Positions 43,549 to 53,076 of a stretch of 64,000 nt of DNA are shown here, in pieces; the stretch's first letter is position 1; every line of letters begins with the position of its first letter. The position numbers were made by a program, and so were the translations under genes. Source of the stretch: Sporocytophaga myxococcoides. GTDB taxonomy: Bacteria > Bacteroidota > Bacteroidia > Cytophagales > Cytophagaceae. The notes below the pieces were generated by a model. The model worked only from the letters and a program-made list of their open reading frames with translations. It searched no databases and was not told where the DNA came from. The DNA is taken from assembly GCF_000775915.1 (NCBI RefSeq), contig NZ_BBLT01000011.1, forward strand, positions 124,001-188,000, in the 5' to 3' direction.

Positions 43549-44959
43549 TGGGCTGTACTTTCTGGTATAGCCCTTCATCTACTTTTTTATAAGCAGCTCC
43601 TAATGATGGAATCTTTGCAAATATCTTTTCTGCAAGATTCACCCTATCAACTATATAGTCAGGGGAATCTCTTAAAAAGTCCCTGTAAATACCTGAAATA
43701 TTTTCGAAGTTATTAAGGTTGTCAAATCTTTTTTCTGCCAATTGCCAGTCAAGGTAGGGTGTAGCAAGTGTATTCTCAATATACATTTCCGGAAGTTTGC
43801 CTAAAACCAAAACCTTTTTCCCTTTTATTTCCATGAGTGGACTTTGAAGCGGAGAGGCTATCATTGAAGTAATATTCCAGGTTTTATTATTTATAGAAGC
43901 TTTCGATGAAAAAATGAAACTTATTCCTAAGATAAAGATGACGATTCCTGCAAAAAATGACTCCTTAAAGATTCTATGTCGAATAAGAGAAAACATGTGA
44001 GCAGCAAAAAATGCCAGGGCAGGAACAAATATAAAGGTAGAAGAAGGGGAGAGATTGTTTGATAAAGTGAGGGAAAATGAGCCGAAAATTATCCATAGCA
44101 GCATGGATTTGATGAGGTTGTATTGAAAATTGATATATCGCGATGAATTCGCAATGATGAAAAATGAGAAAAGCATCACTATTGCCGGAATCAGTAAAAT
44201 TAAAATGTAGAGTTGGAGACTACCGAAAATAGTTTTTTTATAATTGACAAAAGAAAGTACGTAGTAGGTAACAAATTCCGAAGATCCGTTTTTAAGAAAA
44301 TAGTAAGTCCAGGCAATCAAAAACGGAAAAGCGAATCCGACAATTAATAAAAGGAACTTCCTAAGGTTTAAGACCCCAAAGAATAAATAAGATAGAAAAG
44401 CAAAGAAAAAGAAAAGGCCAAGTTGAATGCTGAATAGAGCTGCGATTCCGATAAAGATTCCTGAATACAGCATAAGTTCTTCTTTTAAATCGTTGCGGAG
44501 CTGTTGGAATATAAGAAATAAAGCAATTAGCAAAAAGGTGGTACCCAGCAAAGTAGGAAACAAAGTATTGAAGTCAAAGAATAAAGTAGCAAACAGGAAG
44601 TAAAAAAGAGCTGGTAAGGTACTTCTATCCCTGAGGGCACCTACTGCATTTAAAATTAAATTAAAAATTACCCCCTGAAAGATGACAAAAAATGCAGATG
44701 TAATCCCAAAAGCAGTCTGTGATTTTCCAAAAAACAGATTCAGGAAATAATATACCGAGGCTGACAGTGGGCCTGTGGGAAACCAAATATCTCTATACAT
44801 GGAAGCACCTGAATGCAACCTTTCGCCTATAGTGAGCCAGTTGATTTCATTAAGAAGCAATGGACTGCCATTTAACATGAAAGTTATTCTGATAATCAGA
44901 AATATAATAACCACAACCCCTAAGCGGAAGGGATCAAAAGTTTTGAAAAATCTAACCAA
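43532..44959 (-). CDS. polytopic membrane protein, GT-C glycosyltransferase-like
   Basis: A 475-aa protein with about ten membrane segments and a soluble C-terminal tail (about 375-475). The first loop reads NEINWLTIGERLHSG...YRDIWFPTGPL, which resembles the loop of ArnT/PMT-type GT-C transferases, where acidic residues bind the metal and lipid sugar. The remaining sequence is too divergent to name a substrate. It could modify glycans or lipids at the outer face of the inner membrane. Stands alone, overlapping rpiB at its 3' end. Confidence 0.6.
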   Translation of the reverse strand: MVRFFKTFDPFRLGVVVIIFLIIRITFMLNGSPLLLNEINWLTIGERLHSGASMYRDIWFPTGPLSASVYYFLNLFFGKSQTAFGITSAFFVIFQGVIFNLILNAVGALRDRSTLPALFYFLFATLFFDFNTLFPTLLGTTFLLIALFLIFQQLRNDLKEELMLYSGIFIGIAALFSIQLGLFFFFAFLSYLFFGVLNLRKFLLLIVGFAFPFLIAWTYYFLKNGSSEFVTYYVLSFVNYKKTIFGSLQLYILILLIPAIVMLFSFFIIANSSRYINFQYNLIKSMLLWIIFGSFSLTLSNNLSPSSTFIFVPALAFFAAHMFSLIRHRIFKESFFAGIVIFILGISFIFSSKASINNKTWNITSMIASPLQSPLMEIKGKKVLVLGKLPEMYIENTLATPYLDWQLAEKRFDNLNNFENISGIYRDFLRDSPDYIVDRVNLAEKIFAKIPSLGAAYKKVDEGLYQKVQPINSIY

Positions 44960-45049
44960 GGCAAAAGATTATTTGTTAATTTTCGATTAAAACTTGTTAA
45001 TTAAAACTAAGTTTGAAGTAAATATAACTACTTGTTCATTTAATGGATA

Positions 45050-45057
45050 TAATTTTG
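45050..45057 (+). promoter_or_regulatory. candidate -7 box for rbfA
   Basis: TAATTTTG fits TAnnTTTG, 41 bases before the rbfA ATG, with a TTG at 45032-45034 in a possible but short -33 position. Confidence 0.35.
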
Positions 45058-45098
45058 ATAAATTCCATTAAATAAATCATCCTTCATCGATACGGAAA

Positions 45099-45485
45099 AT
45101 GGACAGCAAAAGACAACAAAAAGTTTCCAGATTAATACAAAAAGAAATGGGAGAACTTTTTCAGAGAGACACCAAAGGAATATTTGGGGGAGCATTTATC
45201 ACTGTGACTCATGTAAAAATCAGCCCTGATCTTGGGGTTGCTTCTATTTATTTAAGCTTTTTGAAAAACAATAACCAAAATGCCATTCTTCAAAATATAA
45301 GAGAAAATACCAAGCAGGTCAGAAAAATGCTGGGGGAGAAAGTCGGAAAACAGCTGAGAATCGTCCCACAACTTGTTTTTCATATCGATGATACTGTTGA
45401 ATATGCTGCGAATATTGATAAGATCCTTTCCGGACTTGATATTCCTCCTGCAAAAAATGAGGATGAAGAAAACGAAGACGAATAA
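45099..45485 (+). CDS. rbfA: ribosome-binding factor A
   Basis: A 128-aa KH-fold protein that assists 30S maturation and 16S 5' processing. The family pattern is visible in RQQKVSRLIQKEMGELFQR, FITVTHVKISPDLGVASIYLSF and RIVPQLVFHIDDTVEYAANIDKIL. The acidic tail is common. The permease gene begins 17 bases downstream, forming a two-gene unit often seen in Bacteroidota. Confidence 0.94.
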   Translation: MDSKRQQKVSRLIQKEMGELFQRDTKGIFGGAFITVTHVKISPDLGVASIYLSFLKNNNQNAILQNIRENTKQVRKMLGEKVGKQLRIVPQLVFHIDDTVEYAANIDKILSGLDIPPAKNEDEENEDE

Positions 45486-45502
45486 TTTAAATCTATAAAG
45501 TT

Positions 45503-46729
45503 TTGAGGGTACCCTTTTTCATTGCAAAGCGCTATTTTTTATTTGGCAGGAAAATTAATTTTATAAATATAGTTTCTCTGCTCTCCATCCTTGTGGTTGC
45601 TTTTGTAACCATGTCTCTTGTGGTAGCACTAAGCGTATTCAATGGATTGGAGAACCTTATCCGTTCACTTTACAATACCTTTGATCCACAATTAAAGATT
45701 TCCGCTGTGAAGGGAAAATCCTTTAAGGTTGATCATGATTTTCTGGATAAGCTTAAATCCAATAAGGGAATAGCTATCATTACGGAAGTCATAGAGGACA
45801 ATGTTCTTGTCAAATACAAGGAAGATCAAATGGTAGTGAAAATGAAAGGGGTTTCGGAAAACTTTCTCAATCAAAAGAGACTAGATTCCATGATTGTGGC
45901 AGGAGAGCTGAAGTTCCATGACAGAGGAAAAGATTATGCAATCATAGGCCGGGGAATCCAGTATAATCTGGCTATTTCACTGAATAGTGAAATTAACCCC
46001 TTGCAAGTCTGGTACCCTAAAAATATTAAAGCAGTATCTTCTTTAAGTCCTGACAAAGTTTTTAGCAGAGAAAACATAAGGGCAGGAGCAGTATTTGCCA
46101 TTGAAAAGCAATATGACGATAATTATATTTTCGTACCACTGGATTTTGCAGAAAGACTGTTGAATTATGGGGACAAACGTACATCTTTGGAGATAAAGGT
46201 AAAGGATGGTTTTAAAGTAAATAAAGTAAGAGATCAATTGAGAGAATTGCTCGGCGAGGATTATCTTGTTCAGAATAGTGACGAGCAGCATGCAAGCCTG
46301 TTGCGTGCTGTTAAAATTGAAAAACTTTTTATGTTTTTTACTATATCATTTATCCTTGCTGTGGCTTCTATGAATATATTCTTCTGTCTTACAATGCTTG
46401 CCATTAACAAGAAACGTGATATAGCCATTCTCTATTCATTGGGTGCAACACCATCTATGGTTAGGGCAATTTTTCTTACTGAAGGCGCTTTGATTGCATT
46501 TACCGGAGCTATTTTAGGACTTGTTCTTGGTATTGGACTTTGCATAGCCCAGCAACAATTCGGAATGGTCTCTATGGGTATGGAAACATCCCTCGTGGAT
46601 GCATATCCCGTTAAAATGGAACTCAGTGATTTCATTAGCACAGGTATTACAATTATTGTCATCACCTTTTTAGCCTCTGTAAGACCTGCAAATAGGGCCA
46701 TTGAGGTTAGTATAAGGGAAAATATTTAA
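45503..46729 (+). CDS. LolC/E-FtsX-type ABC permease
   Basis: A 408-aa inner-membrane permease with one N-terminal helix (about 20-42), a large periplasmic MacB-like domain (about 43-270) and three C-terminal helices (FtsX domain, about 275-400). The opening PFFIAKRYF and ALSVFNGLENLIRSLYN are standard for the lipoprotein-releasing LolE-like group. The start is TTG 45503: the conserved N-terminus begins right there and no upstream ATG exists. A matching ATPase (LolD) is not nearby. Probable role: lipoprotein release or envelope remodelling. Confidence 0.85.
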   Translation: MRVPFFIAKRYFLFGRKINFINIVSLLSILVVAFVTMSLVVALSVFNGLENLIRSLYNTFDPQLKISAVKGKSFKVDHDFLDKLKSNKGIAIITEVIEDNVLVKYKEDQMVVKMKGVSENFLNQKRLDSMIVAGELKFHDRGKDYAIIGRGIQYNLAISLNSEINPLQVWYPKNIKAVSSLSPDKVFSRENIRAGAVFAIEKQYDDNYIFVPLDFAERLLNYGDKRTSLEIKVKDGFKVNKVRDQLRELLGEDYLVQNSDEQHASLLRAVKIEKLFMFFTISFILAVASMNIFFCLTMLAINKKRDIAILYSLGATPSMVRAIFLTEGALIAFTGAILGLVLGIGLCIAQQQFGMVSMGMETSLVDAYPVKMELSDFISTGITIIVITFLASVRPANRAIEVSIRENI

Positions 46730-46825
46730 GAATCAGGACGATTCGGTTTCTGTGTATAATTATCTTCTCTTTTTCATTTCTTCTAAAACTGAATTTAGTA
46801 TATTGTATACTTGTTTTAATCCGAA

Positions 46826-49765
46826 ATGAAAGTCTCAACTGCCGAACCGTTCCAAATAATTTATTCATTGTTTGAGCATGAATACCTTGGGTATCTTTTT
46901 GAATCTTATGTGGTTCAGTTAGATGCTAATGGTAGACTTACGTTCAAGCATCAGAATATTTCTTCAAAGAATGCAGAGGAGTTTTCAGCGGGTTTAAATG
47001 AAGTAGACTTTAAATTAATACATCTTACTGATAGCATTCAACAGGATGCAATTCTTAAGAAGTTTTACAATAAAAAAGTTACTCCGGCAGAATTTTTTCT
47101 TAAAGTATATAATAAAGATAAGGGAGATGCCCTGCTTCAGGAGGCCATAGGAGATTATATTGAACACAGAAAGGCTGAAATCCTTGAGTTGCTTCATGAT
47201 AAAATGGTCTTCGAAATGGGTAATGATGGTGAACCAACGTGGAAGCGTATTCATCTTGCTCCTGAGAAAGCTTCGGTATTGTTTCATTTCATGAGGAATG
47301 AAGACAATACACATTATTTTCCTACAATTAAGTATCAAGGGGAAAAGGTAGAGTTCCAGTATAAAAATGCGATCATCATTTGTAATTCACCGGCATGGCT
47401 GCTGGTAGGTGATAAAGTTTACAGCTTTAAAAAGGATGTAGACGGGAATAAATTAAAACCTTTCCTTAACAAGAAATTCATAGTGGTACCAAGAAAGATG
47501 GAAGATACCTACTATGAAAAGTTTGTAACGCCCCTTATTGCAACTTTTGATGTTCATGCGAAGGGCTTTCAGATTTTTGCGGAAGATTACGAGCCTAAAC
47601 CAGTTATTACATTTACTGAGCTGGCAACAGCAGGCAAGAGCCTGAACCTGTTCAATGCTGGTTCCGGTGATGTTGAAGTGCAGGAAGCAGAGGATTGTAA
47701 AATTGTATTTAACCTTGCATTTCAGTATGGCAACTTTACATTTAACTCTGATGTCAACGGAAGTAATTATGTGAAGATGGAAAAGACCAAAGACTCTTAT
47801 GTTTTTCATAAGGTAAAAAGGTCTATGGAGTGGGAAAAGTCAATTCTGGTTGAGCTGAGAGATCTTGGTCTTGAGCTGAAAAATGGCAAATTGATGCTTG
47901 AAAGATTTGAGGCGTTTTCCTGGATGAATCGCTACAGAGATGAGCTGGTTGCAAGAAATTTTGTTGTCAGACAAAACGTTAAAGATAACAAGAAGTATTT
48001 TGTTGGTGAGACCTCTATCAACTTAGAAGTTAAAGAGAACAATGATTGGTTCGATATACATGTTTCTGTAAAATTCGGTGATTTCGAAATTCCTTTCTTA
48101 AAACTTCGCAATTACATTTTAAAGAAAAAAAAGGAGTTTGTACTACCTAATGGCGAAATAGCTGTTATTCCTGAAGAATGGTTTACACAATATGCTGAGC
48201 TATTTGCTTTCATGGAAGATCCAAATGACGAAAATGACCTGAAGTTAAAGAAGCATCACCTTGCACTTGTTCAAGAGCTGCATAGTGGAAATCTTGCTAA
48301 GGTTACGATTAGTCAGAAGCTTGAAAAACTTAAGGAGTTTGAAGAGATTGAGGACCATCCAATTCCTTCGGGTTTCCTTGGTGAGCTAAGGCCTTATCAG
48401 AAAGCGGGCTACAATTGGATGCAGTTTCTTTACAAGTATAAGTTCGGAGGCTGTCTTGCAGATGATATGGGTCTTGGAAAGACAGTTCAGACATTAGCAT
48501 TTCTTCAGTCATTAAAAGAAAGCGGAGCAACAAGTGCGACTTTGCTTATAATGCCGACATCTTTGTTATATAACTGGGAGATGGAGGCCCGTAAGTTCAC
48601 TCCTTCCTTAAGAATATTGAATTATACAGGAACAGGAAGAGATAAAAATGTTGAGCAGTTTGAATCCTATGATCTTATTCTTTCTTCCTACGGAACAGTA
48701 AGAATTGATATAGAGCATCTGAAAAATTACTATTTTAACTATATCATACTCGACGAATCACAGGCGATAAAAAATCCTGACAGCAATATTGCCAAAGCGG
48801 TTCGTGATCTTAAATCTTCACACCGACTTATTCTTACCGGTACTCCTATTGAAAATAGTACAATGGACTTATGGTCACAGATTAGCTTTGCCAATCCAGG
48901 TTTATTAGGTAGTCAGTCTTTCTTCAGAAATGAATTCCTTAATCCGATCGAGAAGAAAAGAGATGATGGGAAGATCAAAAGATTATATTCTATCATAAAG
49001 CCTTTTATCCTAAGAAGACAAAAGTCTCAGGTAGCAAAAGACCTTCCGGAAAAAATTGAGAACGTTAAATTCTCCCGTATGACAGCCTCTCAGGAAGCCG
49101 AATATGAAAAGGTAAAGTCAAGCTATAGAAACATGATCCTTGAGTCTATAGAAGAGAAGGGCGTAGGCAATTCTCAGTTCCTGCTACTTCAGGGTCTTAC
49201 AAAGTTAAGACAACTTGCCAATCATCCTTTGATGGTGGATGAGAACTATGATGGAGATTCCGGCAAGATGGAAGACGTGCTTTATATGCTTGAAAACGCC
49301 ATTAGCAAGAATCACAAAATACTTATCTTTAGTCAGTTTGTAAAGCATCTTAGTATCCTCAGGAACTACCTTGATGAAAAGAAGGTAACTTACGCTTATC
49401 TTGATGGTTCTACCAAAGACAGAAAAGCTCAGGTTGATTATTTCCAGGACAATGAAGAGGTGCGAGTATTTCTGATAAGTCTGAAAGCCGGTGGTGTTGG
49501 TCTTAACCTGACAGCTGCAGACTATGTGTTTATCCTTGATCCTTGGTGGAATCCCGCAATTGAAGCCCAGGCAGTAGACAGAGCTTATAGAATAGGTCAA
49601 AAGAATAAAGTATTTACCTACAAGTTTATTTCTCAGAACACGGTAGAAGAAAAAATTCTAAACCTTCAGAAGAATAAGTTGAAGCTGGCTGAAGAGCTTA
49701 TTACCACAGAAGAAAGTTTTGTGAAGAACCTGTCGAGAGAAGACATACAGTCGATATTTGACTAA
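46826..49765 (+). CDS. SNF2-family DEAD/H ATPase
   Basis: A 979-aa helicase-like protein. The N-terminal half (about 1-515) is poorly conserved and may bind nucleic acid. The SNF2 ATPase core has Walker A DDMGLGKT (K552 region), DESQ box (643-646), LTGTPIENS and, in the C-terminal RecA-like lobe, LKAGGVGLNLTAAD and QAVDRAYRIGQ (915-925). It translocates on double-stranded DNA and may remodel DNA-protein or RNA-polymerase complexes. Related RapA/HepA-type and DISARM-like proteins exist, but no restriction partners are adjacent, so a housekeeping role is likelier. Confidence 0.9.
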   Translation: MKVSTAEPFQIIYSLFEHEYLGYLFESYVVQLDANGRLTFKHQNISSKNAEEFSAGLNEVDFKLIHLTDSIQQDAILKKFYNKKVTPAEFFLKVYNKDKGDALLQEAIGDYIEHRKAEILELLHDKMVFEMGNDGEPTWKRIHLAPEKASVLFHFMRNEDNTHYFPTIKYQGEKVEFQYKNAIIICNSPAWLLVGDKVYSFKKDVDGNKLKPFLNKKFIVVPRKMEDTYYEKFVTPLIATFDVHAKGFQIFAEDYEPKPVITFTELATAGKSLNLFNAGSGDVEVQEAEDCKIVFNLAFQYGNFTFNSDVNGSNYVKMEKTKDSYVFHKVKRSMEWEKSILVELRDLGLELKNGKLMLERFEAFSWMNRYRDELVARNFVVRQNVKDNKKYFVGETSINLEVKENNDWFDIHVSVKFGDFEIPFLKLRNYILKKKKEFVLPNGEIAVIPEEWFTQYAELFAFMEDPNDENDLKLKKHHLALVQELHSGNLAKVTISQKLEKLKEFEEIEDHPIPSGFLGELRPYQKAGYNWMQFLYKYKFGGCLADDMGLGKTVQTLAFLQSLKESGATSATLLIMPTSLLYNWEMEARKFTPSLRILNYTGTGRDKNVEQFESYDLILSSYGTVRIDIEHLKNYYFNYIILDESQAIKNPDSNIAKAVRDLKSSHRLILTGTPIENSTMDLWSQISFANPGLLGSQSFFRNEFLNPIEKKRDDGKIKRLYSIIKPFILRRQKSQVAKDLPEKIENVKFSRMTASQEAEYEKVKSSYRNMILESIEEKGVGNSQFLLLQGLTKLRQLANHPLMVDENYDGDSGKMEDVLYMLENAISKNHKILIFSQFVKHLSILRNYLDEKKVTYAYLDGSTKDRKAQVDYFQDNEEVRVFLISLKAGGVGLNLTAADYVFILDPWWNPAIEAQAVDRAYRIGQKNKVFTYKFISQNTVEEKILNLQKNKLKLAEELITTEESFVKNLSREDIQSIFD

Positions 49766-49766
49766 T

Positions 49767-49990
49767 GGAAGTTAAAAGTTAAGAGTAGAAAGTTCCAAGC
49801 ATTGTAAAGCATAAAGTTGTATGCATAAAGCGAAAAGCTTTTCCTCAAATAGAATCCATTTACTGGTGTTTACCTGTCGATTGGTAAGCATTAACTTTTG
49901 TCTGAATTATTCTTAGTTAAAGACATTTTAACTTTAAGACATTAAGTAATCTCAGCATTAGAAACTTTTAACTTTCAACTTTTTACTTTC
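49767..49990. repeat. imperfect inverted AAGTT-rich repeat around an intergenic spacer
   Basis: The left arm (49767-49796) reads AAGTTAAAAGTTAAG-type sequence; the right arm (about 49961-49990) is its imperfect reverse complement (AACTTTTAACTTTC). Such AAGTT-based sequence is scattered through Bacteroidota intergenic DNA. The right arm runs into the 3' end of the methyltransferase gene and encodes its last residues KRKVKS. It may act as a loose terminator or be a relic of a repeat element. Confidence 0.55.
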
Positions 49991-50730
49991 CGCTTACAAA
50001 GAAATATCAACTCCTTTTCTCCAAGCCCATATTTAACAGCAGCTGCATTCCCCACTTCTTCGGCCACATCAATTATTGAAACATCAAAACCTCCTCTTTG
50101 AAGGCTTTCATGGAAGTCTTTCCCATGTTTTCTAAAGATTTCCTGGTCCTCTGCATTGGACAATTCGGAACCTTCAAGAGTGGCTGAAATATCATTATAG
50201 ATTTTAGTCATAATAATCACAGAGCCATCTGGTTTTATTACTCTTCTTAACTCTGATAATGCCTTTACCTCATCAGGAACATGCCCTAGAACATGACTAC
50301 AGATAATAACATCAAAATGGTTGTCAGGAAAATCAATGGATTGTATGTCAACTTGCTTCATAGCAACCTGAGGATTGATATCTCCAGAGATATAGTGAAG
50401 GTTTTTCATTTTGCGGAATATTTTTTCCAGTCTGTTTTCCGGAGCAAAATGAAGTACGGCTAACTGATCATGAAAGAAATTTGTTTTATCTCTCAGATAA
50501 AGATATAGTACCCTGTTCCTCTCCAGGGTATTGCAGGAAGGACAAGCGGCATTTTCTCTTTTTACCTTTCCATAAGGAAGAAATTTTGTAAAGCTTTTAT
50601 TGCAGCAGACACATGTTACTTTAGATCCGGAATAAAAATAACCTCTTATGGAGAATCTTATGTAATGAAGTTTTATCCGGGTTTTTTCGGAGAGGATAGA
50701 TTTATAGATCTTCTTTATTATGAGCAACAT
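49975..50730 (-). CDS. class I SAM methyltransferase with zinc ribbon
   Basis: A 251-aa protein. Two CxxC pairs (C40/C43 and C63/C66) in CVCCNKSF and CPSCNTLER form a likely zinc ribbon. The methyltransferase domain (about 85-215) has VLHFAPENRL as motif I, SGDIN, and CSHVLGHVPDEVKALSELRRVIKPDG as the catalytic-side motifs. It resembles ribbon-methyltransferases found near glycan loci; the acceptor is unknown. The C-terminus (CKRKVKS) is encoded by the AAGTT-type repeat and may not be ancestral. Confidence 0.8.
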   Translation of the reverse strand: MLLIIKKIYKSILSEKTRIKLHYIRFSIRGYFYSGSKVTCVCCNKSFTKFLPYGKVKRENAACPSCNTLERNRVLYLYLRDKTNFFHDQLAVLHFAPENRLEKIFRKMKNLHYISGDINPQVAMKQVDIQSIDFPDNHFDVIICSHVLGHVPDEVKALSELRRVIKPDGSVIIMTKIYNDISATLEGSELSNAEDQEIFRKHGKDFHESLQRGGFDVSIIDVAEEVGNAAAVKYGLGEKELIFLCKRKVKS

Positions 50731-50822
50731 TGACCAGAGACAAGAATTGAATTGTTAAGTTACTCGAAAGATCATCAAAAACGAAGCAATATGTGTTTTT
50801 AAACCAAATTTTAAGACAGCAA

Positions 50823-51161
50823 TTATTGGTTCAGACTTCTAAGAATATCTTTAATAATTGGGGCTCCCAGGCCAGGTATAAAATATTCGATAAAATAATT
50901 AGAATTTTTTCGATTGTGGTTTGTGTATGAAAAAGTTGAAGTCCTGAAGTGGCATAACGATTTCCCTTGAAACTCATTTTTTATAGGGAAAGCAACGTAC
51001 TGCTGCTGTTTATTAATATGGCTTTTAAATACTATTTTTTTTGAATATAAAAAATCATACTGATTCTTTATAAAAAAATTGTCATTAGAGTTTATCGTTT
51101 GAGACTGTACCCTGGCAGCAAAAAATAAGCTTATATAAATAATAGATACGATTTTTTTCAT
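50823..51161 (-). CDS. small secreted protein, unknown
   Basis: A 112-aa protein with a signal peptide (MKKIVSIIYISLFFAARVQSQ, cleavage near residue 21) and a basic, aromatic-rich mature part lacking any family I recognise. The end IPGLGAPIIKDILRSLNQ is amphipathic. Its neighbours are a methyltransferase and a DUF1802 gene, all on the same strand but with gaps over 90 bases. Confidence 0.55.
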   Translation of the reverse strand: MKKIVSIIYISLFFAARVQSQTINSNDNFFIKNQYDFLYSKKIVFKSHINKQQQYVAFPIKNEFQGKSLCHFRTSTFSYTNHNRKNSNYFIEYFIPGLGAPIIKDILRSLNQ

Positions 51162-51279
51162 GGCTGTAAAAACCTGAATATAGGTATATATAAATATAAG
51201 TCCTTTTTTGTTAAAAGGTTACAAGTTTTGTTTTAAAATTCTATATTAATAAGAGGCAAGAGGGTCCATTAAACAACAC

Positions 51280-51792
51280 CTAACGGATCATTTTATTTAT
51301 TACCGGTTTTCCTTCCAGATTAAAGTCTCCCTCCAGATCAACCCAGGACTTGCAGCCGCCATACTCAGGTAGCAATGCAATAGTTTGAGGTTCGTTCAGT
51401 TTGTATATCTGGACAATCAGCAGATGTGCTCTTTTCTCCCATCTCTCAAAGCGTTCTTTGATAATAGATTCGTTCCAGGCATGGAAGGGAAATAACTTTG
51501 CAAGCTTATCCCATTCAGTTATAATTCTGCTGTCTGCAATTTCAGCAAAATACTCAATCCTTACCTTATCCTGTTCTTTATGAAATTTTTCAGGATCAAA
51601 AGCTTCAAACCAGTCACTTTTAACCAGGTCCTTTGCCTGATGGAACAGGGTAGGGAACAGTAAGAATTTTTTTGATTTAATTTCAAAATCAGAACCTTCT
51701 TCATGGATTCCTCCTTTACGTATGATGATGTTCTGTTTGCCTGTTCCAAGTGCTTCCACTATGTAGGACCATTCTTTAAATGCAGGAGTCAT
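51280..51792 (-). CDS. DUF1802 family protein
   Basis: A 170-aa cytoplasmic protein of the DUF1802 family: FKEWSYIVEALGTGKQNIIIRKGGIHEEGSDFEI at the N-terminus and FLLFPTLFHQ, then SWVDLEGDF near the end. No catalytic residues are known for the family. It is divergent from the FAD oxidoreductase gene with 168 bases between them; no functional link to the polyketide group is visible. Confidence 0.85.
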   Translation of the reverse strand: MTPAFKEWSYIVEALGTGKQNIIIRKGGIHEEGSDFEIKSKKFLLFPTLFHQAKDLVKSDWFEAFDPEKFHKEQDKVRIEYFAEIADSRIITEWDKLAKLFPFHAWNESIIKERFERWEKRAHLLIVQIYKLNEPQTIALLPEYGGCKSWVDLEGDFNLEGKPVINKMIR

Positions 51793-51960
51793 GATTTAAA
51801 CTTTATAAGATGTTTACGAAAACTTAAGCATTAATTTTAGGCAATCGTTCTATAATGCAAGAATAAAAATAATAGAGGAAATGCAGATTTAAGTATTTTT
51901 ATTCTCTAATTTATTTTTGAAATAGTAAGTTTGATTCATTAATACCTGTTCATCAAAACA

Positions 51961-53076
51961 TTGAAAGATATCATCATCATAGGCGGAGGGCTCGCTGGGC
52001 TCATTAATTCTATATGTCTTGCAGATAAGGGATACAGTGTTTTGGTGATAGAAAAGAAAGAATATCCTTTCCATAAAGTCTGCGGAGAATATATCTCAAA
52101 CGAAGTAAAGCCTTTTCTACTTTCAATAGGACTAAATCTTTCTGACCTCTGCCCATCTGAGATCAGCAGGCTTAAGGTTACTAGTCCTCTGGGGGCAGAA
52201 ATAAATATGCACCTTGAGCTTGGCGGATTCGGGCTCAGTCGTTATAAGCTTGATTATGCTTTGTATGAACTTGCAATATCAAAAGGAGTAAATTTTCTCT
52301 TAAAAAGCCAGGTTGAAGATGTAATCTTTGAAAGAAATATCTTCAATGTAAAACTTCAGGATGGCTCTGGCAACTTGGCACATCTTGTAGTGGGTAGTTT
52401 TGGAAAAAGATCAAACCTCGACAGACAATTCAACCGTAAGTTTTTCTTTAAAAGGTCACCTTACATAGGAGTAAAATACCATATCAGAACTGACTTTCCT
52501 GATGATCTTATAGCTTTGCACAACTTCAAAGACGGGTACTGTGGTATATCAAAAATTGAAGATGATAAGTATTGCCTTTGTTATCTTAGTTCAAGAAGTA
52601 ATCTGAAAGAGCATGGAAATATTGAGGATATGGAGAGAGAGGTCCTTTTCAGGAACAAGCATTTGAAAGTCATTTTTGAAAACTCTGATTTCCTGTATAA
52701 AAAGCCTGAAGTAATAAATGAAATAAGCTTTGAAAAGAAAGAAGCAGTATATGATCATCTCTTATTTTGCGGAGATGCTGCAGGTATGATTTCTCCTCTT
52801 TGTGGTAATGGTATGGCGATGGCTATTCATTCTGCAAAAATTCTGTCAGAGCTTATCTCCCTGAATTTTGTAAACTCATCTTTAAATAGAAAGTTGATTG
52901 AAGATCAATATTCTCGAAAGTGGAATGAAATGTTTTCAACCAGATTGTTTTTGGGAAGGCAAATACAAAAAATATTCGGGCAGGACCTGATGACAGAGCT
53001 TTCTCTACAATTCCTGAACAGTGTAAAGCCTCTTTCAAGACGGCTTATCAAAATGACGCATGGGGAGCCCTTTTAA
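51961..53076 (+). CDS. FAD-dependent oxidoreductase (geranylgeranyl-reductase type)
   Basis: A 371-aa flavoprotein of the p-hydroxybenzoate hydroxylase/geranylgeranyl reductase superfamily. The dinucleotide-binding GGGLAGL lies at 8-14, VIEKKEYPFHKVCGE at about 30-44, and the second FAD motif LFCGDAAGMISPLCGNG at about 263-279. The start is TTG 51961: the Rossmann motif begins at residue 8 and no closer ATG exists. The gene is next to a UbiA prenyltransferase, type III PKS and methyltransferase, so oxidation or reduction of an aromatic polyketide or prenyl chain is likely. Its stop overlaps the convergent prenyltransferase gene by four bases. Confidence 0.82.
   Translation: MKDIIIIGGGLAGLINSICLADKGYSVLVIEKKEYPFHKVCGEYISNEVKPFLLSIGLNLSDLCPSEISRLKVTSPLGAEINMHLELGGFGLSRYKLDYALYELAISKGVNFLLKSQVEDVIFERNIFNVKLQDGSGNLAHLVVGSFGKRSNLDRQFNRKFFFKRSPYIGVKYHIRTDFPDDLIALHNFKDGYCGISKIEDDKYCLCYLSSRSNLKEHGNIEDMEREVLFRNKHLKVIFENSDFLYKKPEVINEISFEKKEAVYDHLLFCGDAAGMISPLCGNGMAMAIHSAKILSELISLNFVNSSLNRKLIEDQYSRKWNEMFSTRLFLGRQIQKIFGQDLMTELSLQFLNSVKPLSRRLIKMTHGEPF

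Noticed and set aside
46826-49765. SNF2 protein as part of an anti-phage (DISARM-like) system
   Set aside because: No methyltransferase, nuclease or DUF1998-type partner adjacent; neighbours are housekeeping genes.
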